Assembly: GCA_023333565.1 (NCBI GenBank)
Contig: JAJKFH010003504.1
Span: forward strand, 5,604,005-5,668,004
Direction of reading: 5' to 3'
Source: Puffinus mauretanicus
Lineage: Eukaryota; Chordata; Aves; Procellariiformes; Procellariidae
DNA: 64,000 bases
Part shown: positions 37,701-49,700 of the stretch, one piece after another
Layout: every line of letters starts with the position of its first letter
Numbering within the stretch: the first letter of the stretch is position 1
Notes under the pieces: model-generated
What the model saw: the letters and a program-made list of their open reading frames with translations, nothing else
What the model was told of the DNA's origin: nothing
Databases searched by the model: none
Made by a program: the position numbers and the translations under genes

Positions 37701-40700
37701 AAATATGTTGCACAGATTTATAAAATTAAGACGCAATATTACCTCTTCCGACCACACTCTACAAATACAGACTTAATTTCAGTTGACAGCACAGTAAAAA
37801 TGGAGGCTGTTCACTGTGTGAAGTTTTAATGCACAAAATAATGCACAACATTTCAGCAGGGTGCACATAGAAATAGTAAGGAAAAATTATTTGATTAATA
37901 AAGAAAAACTGGATGAAGAATGCTGCTATTGACCTTTTAAATTCGGCTTTCTTTTCTTCAGCTGGAACACTGTCACAGCAGTATGAGTAAATACAGATTA
38001 AGAGATTTATACCTCAAGAATAAAAAAAGTTAAAGGACATATGTCATCTATTTTAGTAAGGGTCTTACCACCAGAATCTAGGACAACATTAGAAGATTTG
38101 TTTCCAAACACAGACTCAAAATCAACATTAAGGCCAGCTGATGGCTGTGGTTGAGCAACAGGAGACGGAGTGAACCCTGTGGGGAAAAAGAAAGAAGTTG
38201 AATGTTTTTATACAGCACTTCCCATGAATTCACCTTCTTTATCCAAGACAAGCCAAATAAATATCTAGATTATTTAAGTACCACAGAAAGACTAGGAATA
38301 CCTCAAAGGTCCAGATTACACCCTGATACCAAGAAGCATTTAAGAAAAAGAGCTGGTAGCAGTTTATTTGAAGTTTATTTGGAGTTACTCCTCCAAAGAA
38401 AGGTTCTGTCTCAAAAACTGGGCAGACAGGCCATAAAAGACACTCCTCCCCCAACTGCTAAATCTCTGGACTAACTATTTACATCTTCCTTATTCTTTTA
38501 CCAAATACTTACAATAAAATTGAGGAAATAATCACCATGCTTCTCCAGGAAAAGAAGCTGGCTGGGTAGAGAATCTGCTTCAAGATTACTTGCCTGAAGA
38601 TTATTCCCTCCATGTTTTATATGAGTTGAGCAGTTCTCTTAGATACAACTGGAGTAAGATCCAAAGCATCCCAAGGTGCCTGACTAGTAATGCCTTTGAT
38701 TAGACACTCTTAATACTAATAATTTTTATAGCGCTTACTTAGTTATTTTTGGACACACATTTTGCAGGCGACCATGTTTTGCAGTTGAGTTTCTAGTAAT
38801 TATGGCAAGATACAGGGAGCTTCAACTTCTATTGCTCTCTGAACTTACTCCATCTGTCTCCTTCTATGTATCTGTAAACCAGTGTTCTCCAAATACACAA
38901 TTTTTTTCAATACTGTGAAAATTTATTGCAGTACAAAGCATTGCGTATGATGTTCGGCAGTACTAAGTTGATAGTTCAGTAATATAGAAGTGAATATTGC
39001 TTTGTTTCTAAAGTTGTATTTTTTAAGGTTATATATGATCACACACACAAGTGTGCATGTACGCCATCTTGATATTCAGGCAATTACAGAAGTAATTATT
39101 ACTTTATATGAAAAGCATCTAAAAAATGCAATGCCATCTTGAAAACTAGCTCTTCTGGTTTCTAAAAGAAATGTTGATGATACAGAGAAACAAAAGAAAA
39201 GGTTTACAGCAGTAAAACATCGCAGTGAGCAGAAATAACTGACGAAGAATACTTCTTGGATTTCATTTAGCTTGCTGTGACAGCACCGCATTTCAATCTT
39301 ACTGTTTTCCTGAAATAAGTCACGTTTCAACCTATAAAATTAATAACTATAGGATGCTATCCTTGAACATAAACTTCACAGGAAGAAATTTGGATTACGT
39401 GTTCCTTCCTATTTGTCTTAAAGGAACATACAACTCATAACTCAAAAGCATCCATCACTAAGAATTTAAACAATGTACTTTTCATTAAAAACAAATCAAA
39501 GAAAACAGCATACAGCAAAACATGGGAAGCAGCAATGTGGGAAAAGATAGGGAGTAAATAAACAACAAAACAAAATGAGTATCTTTATGACAAGTATACT
39601 GTCAAGTTGTAACAAGCCATTTCAGAGACTCTGAGCTGCAGATACAAATTCCTTTGATGGGATGTCCCGCAACTCTTAAAACCTTGCCTGTACCAATAGA
39701 AAACTTGACTTACGATAGCTCGTATTTTTCTTTAGAAAACGGCCTTAACTGAAACAAGCTGCATTTCCTGCTCTCACATTTTAGGAAGTTTCAAGCTTTA
39801 TGAAGCTAACAAGATGAGATGAGCCAGAAGACAAAACAATACATAGGACTCCTTTGAATCAGCCTCTGAAAAAGATCAAATCCTACTCCTGGTATCAACC
39901 ACCAGCCCAGGGCATTTTGTCTAACATGGATGTTTTGAAAGGTGCAAAGGTCAGTATTTTTAATGGAGTTCCTTCAAGGGAATAAACCAACAAGACCTGA
40001 CAGAAACTAATCATCCTGCATTTTGGACACAGAACAAAGGGAACAGAGTCATATGTAGTATTTAACCTTTTGTTAAATGACTCTAGGTAATTTCTATTTA
40101 AAGACACTAAACCAAAATGTGATTTTATGGTGCTTTTAAGAACTAACTCTTCCATTTATTGAAGGTATTCCTAAACCTTGCATAGAAACAATGTTAATGC
40201 TCCCTGTTCAATTTGGTTTAGACAGATTATCATCTGCCACAGTCCACAGCCCATCTAGCAACTGTCAGGATGGTATTCCTGAACCATCATCAGTACTGGG
40301 TTACTATACAGACATTAAACAGCGGCACAAATGATTAGCCAGTAATTTAATGCAGCAGATACCTCTTTCTCATGTTCTGTTGCAAAGCTTTGTACTAGTT
40401 TAGTGCACTGTTTAAGAGTAATATATCAACAAAAATGCGCTAAGCAGCAAGAACATCCCAAACCCTTTATCTTAAAAGCAATGAGGTTGAGTGAGATGAG
40501 AAGATACTTATAACATGCAAGTCTTGTGTGGTAGGTAGCAACATGTAACCTACAAGAGATTCTGAAATGGGGAGATACTCATTTCATGTTTAGACTAAAT
40601 AAGCCTTAGTTTAGCACAAACTGACAACACGCCTAGCACAAGCACATGAATAGAAGTTGGAGCCACCATAATGCACTTCTGTAGCCAATAACACACCTAC

Positions 40701-43700
40701 TAGTTCTAGGCACACAGCACATTCAAATTTCTGTGTTTGTGGTAAGGCTGTATCCCATTACCTACCTCCAAATAGACCAGCTACAGAAGAAGGCTCATTG
40801 CGGAAATGAGAAGCATTAGGGTAAGCTTGAGGACCACAAAAAGAATCTGATAAGGCGTATCACACAAGAGAGAAAGCCAGGAAAGGAGAAGAGGGAGAGT
40901 TACAGAAAGAGAACCAAGATATATTGTTTATCTGCTATTCAAAAATTTAATTTCAGGTCAGTCTATAAATCCACATATACTCTAATAACATAGAACCAAT
41001 GGAATGAAATCAACACACATCAGACATACAGTAAGAAACAAGTTTACATTATCTATAACACAAAAGGGGAAAGCATGGTTTCAAAGTCACAACTATATTC
41101 GGATAAATACTTTTCTTCTTTTTTTCAAGCAAATGCCATGTTTTACACTCTTGGAAGAAATGAGTGTAAAAGATTCAAGGCATTTTTCTTATACCTGAAG
41201 TATAAGGATACAGCCCAATAGTGGATTCATATTTGGTTGCCACAAAGGGATTTAGTTCAGTAAATGGATTGTAATGATCTAAAGAACCAGAAAGAGTTAT
41301 TTTAAATCCACATTCACATTATTGTAGCACCTTGTTTGTGCTACAGCTAAAACTGCATTTACAATTTACATATCAACCTGTCAGGAGGTCACACTTTGGT
41401 TCTAGATATATCTTCAGAGAATGAGACGTTGGAAGGGAATGCAATGTATCAATGCCATCCATCTCCAGCAACTTCAGGGCTGTCGTGTGATGAGTACTAC
41501 ACAAACCAGCGAGTGTCACAAAAACCCACCAGGCTCCTTGTTTACAGCCCTGTGCTGCTACAACTTTCTATATGACTGCAGAACAAATTATACAGAGGAA
41601 ATCTATCTGACTGAATAATATCCCTACTAAAAAAAAAAAGCTTTATTTCAAATGATCATTCTACATTCACGTGAACCATGCAAATTTTATTGGAAGCGTG
41701 GGAAAGATCGATTAGAAGCATAGGCCAGATTATTATGCAAGAGTACCAGCTTGAAGTATTTGTATACTACTGCCTCAGCCAACTAATCCTCCCTGGGAAT
41801 TGTGGAGAGAGTTCTTGTGCTTGATCTTGCTTGCCTTCTCTCTCCACCAACCAAAGACAAGCTAGGAAACTAGTTAGCTAAGGTGCCAAAGTGGAGGTGG
41901 TATGAATATCTCTAAAAAGATCCCTTTGTTTTATCTCTGTTAACAAGTATCAGAGATATCAAAGATCTCTTTGTTATAAGAGTCTAGATTCTTCTGTGAT
42001 CAATTCTAGTGGGGTTCAACCTGCAGAAACAAAGCCCTGTTGGTGCAGCATGAATGTCCTTAAACCTAGCTTTGCTTAAGAACAGAACTGACATGTAATT
42101 AATTGATTTTTAGTCTATGAAAGCTAACTTAATTCTTCATATTGAAAAGTAATCAAATTACTATGTAGCTGCACCAACAGAAACGTTAGAAGGATTTCTA
42201 ACATGACAACCATGCTGAATCACCTCCAAAGTAAGATTTCAACAGTTTTAAAAAGGTGAGTCATTAGTTTATTGCCTAGTAGGTAAGCAGTTTGAGTAGA
42301 CCATGCACCAGAACGTGCATGGCTTTACCAGTTTTGTTAATGCCAACACAACTGGGGGAAAAACACCCACTACCAAAAAAATTAGATTAAGCTCCTACGT
42401 TTAAAAAGAACATTTCAACCTGAGGAACAAAGAAGTAGCATTTTCTTTTCATTCCCAGGCATATGTAGTATTTTACCTTAAAATGCCTAAGCATAAGAGA
42501 CTTCGTATAAAACAGCACTCAAACAACTGCTTTAACTAAGTTCCTTTACATCAGGTAGAATCCCATCTAGGTAGTCAAGCAAGGATTTTAACACCATTTT
42601 CATGGCACAACTACTAAATCAAGTTCTAACATAGCACAAAATCAGCCCCAAATGACCAGCTTTTAGTGCCTGAAAGGCCCCACAAATATACTTTAGAAAC
42701 TGAAATAATGTTAAAATTTTTAGGAAATAGGAAATGAGTTTAAAATGGTACTTTACCAACAAACATTTCATGTGTGGGTGTCCTACTGGTGAAAGTAGAT
42801 ACATCAGAAGACACAGACAGATGAGCAGCATCGTTAGTTTTTGTAAGGAAAGGATTTAGGTTTGGAATGGCATCATCAACACTATCAACAGTAGCAGAAA
42901 AAGGATCTGTTCAATTCCAGAGAGCAAGAGAAAGAAGAAAAGGGAGATGGATTTAGTTACATGCTGCTTCCTAGGTACAGGAGAGTAAGAGTTAAGAAGA
43001 CTCCAGGAAGTATAGTTTTCTCCTGACATCTCTAAACTTGGGATGACCTAGCTAATTGTTTAATTTTCAAATTGTCCAGAATTATCTGTTCTCTGCTCAA
43101 GAAAAATACTACAGATACTAGCTACACATTTACTTTTTTTTTTTTAAATTAATACCATCTTGGTCTTACAAAGCATGCTTCTTCCATATTGTGTTTTATA
43201 TTGAAAATTAGTATGTTATTCTTCTTTGAACACGATCGCTTTTTGCTTCACTCAGTCATGGCCCAACACTTGCAACAAATTCTCTGGAGCAAAGACTGCC
43301 TCTTAGCGTAACAGAACCCCAGGTGCTAAGTGAGGATTTGATGCAATGCCATCCTGAGGATAGCTTTAAAAACCCAAACAAACAAAAACAATAGAGCTGT
43401 ATTTTTCCTTTGTCTTCAAACTGTGTTTATGGATCTTTTTTTCTTACTGGGCATCATGAAATTTTCAAGAGCTATGAATACACCAAGGTAGTATACAGGA
43501 CAAAAGCACTGTCCTTACTACCTGGGGCATCAGAGCAACAAGCTTGCTGTGGATATGCCATTAGCTGCAAGCAAGCAAAAACCTGCTCTGAGACAACAGC
43601 CAGTGAGCAGTGACGAGGAAAATGTTCCTTAGTAAAAAACTGTCGGATCGTACTGGGGAATGAAGGAAACATGAATCTATGCGAGTCACTTCCCGAGGCA

Positions 43701-46700
43701 TATAGGGGAGTTTCGAGGTTTCCTGAGGATGGATACAATTGCCAAGCTAAAATACTCCTGCACTCCAGGATCCAACAGATAAACAGGATAGGAAAGGCAG
43801 CTACAATACTTGTTGACAGAAGGAGCTCTGGTTTAGCTGTCTGGCTTCAAAGCACACAAATCCTTGATGGAAAACTCAAGAACTCATTAGTGAGATCGGC
43901 AAGAGTGGCATCTAGCCCTGTTTCTTTTATCACAGTGCCTAGAACTGCAACTTACTATTCTAGGCAAAACCACTACAGAGAAATGTCTGAATAATAATTA
44001 TAGGAGATATTTCTTAAGTACTTAAGTTTCTGGCCTTTTTTTTTTTTTTTAATACCTGGTTAGATTACCAATTTATCCACAACTCTTGTAAATACTTGTA
44101 AATACGCGATGTGTGCAGCAGCTTCAAAGTGTAAGTTATTTTCTCTCCCTGAATCTGACCTCCTGATTCTTAGCTATAAATTCCACACAGCTTGATAACA
44201 TGTAGATTTGAGTCATATGCAAGTCAAACAAAATGAAATTTTAAAACCATAACTGCATTATTCTTTGCAGGTTTAATAAACGCTTTGATTTTTTGCAAGC
44301 TCAAGATATCTTATTCAGCAAGACCTGACTTCTCTCCCAAATTGCTTGGCTACATTGCAAGAATGAGCGAAGTACTTTGAAAGGCCTTTTTCTAAATCAT
44401 TCAGTCAGCAAAATGACAGTATCCAACACTGAATAAAGCATAAGCAGAATAAACTAATATAGTATTCGTAATATATAACAGCAATATAAAACTTTGTATT
44501 GTCTTATGTATGTTTTAGATAGTAATATTACCACCTAATGCACTTGTGGACACGCCAATCAGCCGGTCACCTGAAATAAAGTCCTTGCTTTCAGGTACTG
44601 ATTAAAACTGTTGTCTTTGAATGCTATTCTAGAAGCTGTAGAACAAACAGCTCTGACAATAAAACAGGTTAGATAATCCTTTAGTCAGCTCCTGCTTGCT
44701 TTTTCTGTTGCTGCTTCACATTCTTCTGATTCTATTGGTTCTCCTTGTAATTGGAAAAAATCCAAACAGATAGGTCAAACTGATTATTTCCACACTGACA
44801 CACTTGTTTTGCTTCTGAAGTTTAGGTACAAATTGATAGGCTGGCAAATATATCAGACACAGCTGGAATGTGTCTGGTATCCCAATAAACAGCTCAGATG
44901 AAACACTAAGAATCTAAAAAGGACAAAAAGTTTTTAACCATATTTGTTTGAAACTACTGACCACTGGAATTATTTTACACATGCACTCAACAGGAAAATT
45001 ACTACATACTACTTTCTGTTCCCAAGTCCCAAGGTTGTATATGGAGTTTCATGTGTTTTGACTAGTAAGACAATGAAATACAACTTCAGATTATCAAGAT
45101 TTTCTCAGAAATGTAATCTGTTCTCAGACTCTTTGCTTGTCTACCTCATTCTAATTCTAATCAGTGTGTCCAATCTCATCTGAGTCTCAAAACTTGCCAA
45201 TGCTAGTGACAAAGGTAACCGAAAATTAATTGGGCTTGGGTAATGTATATTCTTGCATATTTAAATTTTAAAAATTGCTGTCTCTCCTGACAGCAATACC
45301 TCAACATTTCTAAAGCCCAATTTCATCCTTGAATACACACGGCATCTGTTTGTGTCAATGGAATCACTCTGCACCTTCAGGCTACCATTAGGCATTAATG
45401 ATTCGGGTGCATTTGAAAGAGTAATTTGAATTTTGCAAACTTCTACCTTTAAGTTATCCAACTATAAGTATTCTACCTGAGAGAACAGTGACAAAGGTTT
45501 TTCAGTGCTGTCTCTTACAGTTTGAAAAAGTAAACTGAAAATCTGCAATTACAGAACCCATTCTCCGGGAGTTTTTAACCTCGTTAGCTTTAACATTTTT
45601 GGAAGCGCAAGACAAAAGGCAGCAACCCAAATATAATGCCTTTGTAACAATTTATCCTTTTATTACACACCTAAGAGCTGCTGCATAAAATTTTTAACAG
45701 TAACTGATTTTAGTCCATTGTAACTTGTAGCTGGTTTGATACTCTTCTCAAAGTCACCATATACACCAAATACAACATCAGCATGTCAGAAAATTACCTA
45801 ACGGAGGGATGCCGTGCAGTGGTTAGAGCACAGGACTGGAAATAGTTCAGGTTCCATTCTTGGCTCTGCCACTGACTTGCCGTATGACTTCAGACAAGTC
45901 AGTTAATTGCTCAGATTTCCCCATCTGTAAAATGTGGAAAGCACTTCTTATCTACCTCATGTGAAGTGAGTGTTCATGTCTGTAAAGCTGAAGAGATTTT
46001 TTTTTTTTTTGATGAAAGGTAACACAAAAAATGGTGATCCCAGAATTTTAGCCTAAAATTTTAGCAGACAATCCAAAATCTTCACAGTTAATTAAATCTT
46101 AGAAGTATTTAGAAATGTGTCAACAGTAAGCAGATACATCAATGACTTTTACTGAAGACTCTTACCAGGAGCAACACAACATTGAACAAACACAGACTTT
46201 CAGGCTGAACTTTCAGGTTAATAAAGAAATGCTAGATCATGATGTGACCTTCGAGAGGAAGATCATTTCCCCTTTTATCTCTCACCCATGAAACAAATAG
46301 GGCAAGCTGAAACAGAAGATATTTCCAGAAAGCAAACAAGATGAGCCAAAACATTTTTCTCCATTTCTAAACTCTAAGCCAAAACATTGAAATTTGTATG
46401 CCTAACTCGATACACTCCTCACTGCATCCCTCTCAAAAGATGCTCTGCTCAGCAAAACTAAAGGACAAGTAAACTACTTCTATTTATTTTTGAGGTTACC
46501 ACATATATTAGTATTTCTTACATCACTCAAAATTGTATGTTATTTCCGTAGAAACAAATGTGAGAAGGTACACAAAACGCAAAGTACACAGCAAAAAGTA
46601 AATAGGAAAGTGCCTTATTTTGTTTTTAATAACTAACTCTGGCTTTTCTTGCCTTCTAAGCATAGTTGTCACAACTGCCTCCTTTAAGGCCTCATCCAAG

Positions 46701-49700
46701 TTCTGCTCTATTATCACCTGCAAATTTGATTTAACATTAGACAAAATTTAAATGCATATTAAAAAAAAAAATCCATATTCACGTTCCCATGTATGCAACA
46801 TGGGCTATCTGGCAGACATCTTCACAGAACTGACTTCTCAAGCTAAGTTTCTGTAGCTTGCTATGTGACTCTGGAAGACACCAGTTATGAGGCTGATAGA
46901 GCTGGTCAACAATTAAAGTAACTTTGCTACAAAGAACTCTCATATCAAAATTTTTTTTAATCACCACATGCTGCTACGTTATTTTAATCCATACCCAGAT
47001 TTGACTTTTTCCGCTCCCTTCATCCACTTGTAGCTTGTCTTTGCAGGATCTCTGTCTTTAAGGAAGAAACAGTCACAGACTAGGGGAAACATTTACAGGA
47101 ACATGGCCATAGCAATCAGAACCTTAATCCAATTCAGAATTCTTACCTCCCCAGGTACTTCCTACTTGTGGAGCAGCAGATATAGGATGTACAGATGGAT
47201 GAAAAGTTGGCTGCAAATCAAGCAGATCGTTTGGCAGCTTTGAAGTGCTACAAAGACAAATACAACTGTTTGAACGACACCACAGTTTTCAATACAAGGC
47301 AAATGCTAGTGACTATCAACAGTAAGGAAAGCTTTGTTACAAATTAGTAGTTATGAAATGGATAGAACTAAGCCAAAATTGGAAATTCTGATGCACTTCA
47401 CATTTTCATACTGTAGAAAAGTGTTAATTTAGCAAGCTAAGTTCTATTTTACACCACGGGACTTTTGCCAAAGCTGTCTAAGACAGAAAGACAACCAGTC
47501 TTCTCATCTTCCTCACAGTCCAACACCAGGGCTAGAGCATGTTATGTTCAGCAATCTTCAGCAACTTTTAAAATAACCTCATGAAAGCCCTACAGTATGA
47601 CAAAAGCAGACTGACAGAATGAACTCTAATGGGCTGCACCACCATCTAAATTCCACAACTCATATCTTTCCACTATCAACAACTGCTGAGAAACTGGCCT
47701 ACATCTACGAGCTATTGAAGAACTCTGGGTAAAGTAAAATATAAGAAGCCTTGGAACACCTGATCACACATCAGTCGTGTGAATGAAAACTCATTTAAAT
47801 GCACATTTCAGACTATTCAAAACCAAATTGTGACCTAAGAACATCACATGCGAATGAAGTGTGAAGCCTTAAATACAACTGCTGCAATAATTTCAAGAAT
47901 CAAACATGAACAGTAAAATTCATCCTCTTGCAGAGAGTTCATGTCATACTTTAAATTAGTCTTGGGAAAAAAAAAAAACAAACGGAGTACTGGTGTTCAC
48001 CCAGAACTTTTTAGCACACGAAATGAACCAAAATTTGCACATATGGCTGCTACTATGGACAGAAGCTAAGTCACTGTGGCATCCAAGCATCTTTCAAAAT
48101 GAGACTGGCACAACAGTTTAAAGGCTAGTAGCCACATCCTAGATCTCTGAATATTCTCTTGCTGACCCCATCACTTGTATTCAGTTTTTACTATTTCATT
48201 TCAACAGTGATTGAAATCACATTTTGCCACTACTGCTCCTATTAAAAAGCAGCATGGTCTGGCACAGCCCTGTAACGTGAGCAGCAGAACCAAGATAATT
48301 TTCAAAGTAAAGCTTGTTCAAGTTAATGACAGGGATTAATCAGACACATTGCATCTAATAGCAAGCAACTGAACTTATGACCCAACATAACCCCTCCATG
48401 GCAGCTCCTGCTGTAAAATCTGTTCTTTGCTCATAGCAGTCATACTGCCAGCCACTGAATTTAAACATGAAGACAAACTAGCATTTGGTTTTTTAGAAGA
48501 AAATGTTCTTGTCTTCACCATGTAGCATTTCTGGCTGTTTGAAGAAGCTTTATCAGATGTTTCAGACCTCTTAAGAAGCAAGATCAGATATTCAAGTTAC
48601 TAGTTCAAAGCGTACAACCATTTCAAGTATTTTGGCCTCTAAAAAGCAATTTAAAAGAAAACCTTTTTTCAAGGAAGTCTTTCAGTTACTAACACTGACA
48701 GATTCTCTAGCTCCTTATATTCAGCTATTTTCCACATATTTGGTGTCAAGTAATTTCCTACAATAGCTTTCTAATGGGGAAAGAAGGCTGTCAAAGTGTT
48801 GACTATGTTAAAAGAACAGTTGATTCTTATGTGAGCTCTAACAGAACGACTAAGCGATCCCTTATGTTTAGGATCACACTCAAAGCAAAAATATGTCTTC
48901 AGAGAGCTATTTCCTCCTATACCGATAAAAGCACTGTTCCTTCTGCTACTGCTTGATTTCACAGGTATTTTACAGAACGAAGATCACACACTTACTCATA
49001 CCAACAGTTCCTGCTAGTCAAAGATCAGGATTAGCGTGCAGTGAGTACTCTTGCACTATCTTTGCAAGTCCTTGCAGATAGAGATATTCCAGATACAAGT
49101 CAAGACTGCAAAACCTGCCTCTTCTTTCAAACCCTGTTTCACATTTTCCTTTTTCTGAAAATCTACCAAGAACATTTGTTACCGCTCTACTTTTAAAGAC
49201 CTAGAAATGCAACATTAAATTCAGTATTATCTTTATGACCTCCCAGACTGAATTTTTATTTGACTTTTCCCAAATTAACCTGTAAGGTTCTTTGTGGACA
49301 AAGCATGTGTGTTTTACAGTTCCAACCGTCTGGCTCACAGACTAAGAACAGCTACAAGGGCTGTCAGCAGTTGGTTCATATCAGAAACTATTCTGCAAAT
49401 GGACAATGAAAACATACTTTTTATATTATTTATGGCAGTAGGTTATTTTCCCATCAACTTTACCCAAAACATCATTTCTTATCACATCACTAATGTACTC
49501 TACACCCAACCAACCTTCTGCAATCTACGCTCTGCAGCAGAAATTTAGAGGAAACTCTAGCTGCAGTGCATCTCACAGTGAAGCAACACCATTAAGCATA
49601 CCTGTTTGAAGAGCTAGGGGTAGAAAAAATATCAATGGCTGGTGTAGTCATTATGCTGCCTGCTGCAGTCGACACAGGAGAAGCTGCAGTTGTTAAAGAG

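Larger units (their letters stand above)
42907..47146. other. PICALM intron between exons 12 and 13
   Basis: 4.2 kb with the candidate 39-nt microexon and the MIR copy at 45806-45995. The remainder is not recognisable. Confidence 0.7.

Noticed and set aside
46523..46744. Minus-strand frame reading [16 protein letters not shown] after a CAG acceptor
   Set aside because: No usable donor in phase and no match to PICALM; the open part is short and runs into AT-rich sequence.
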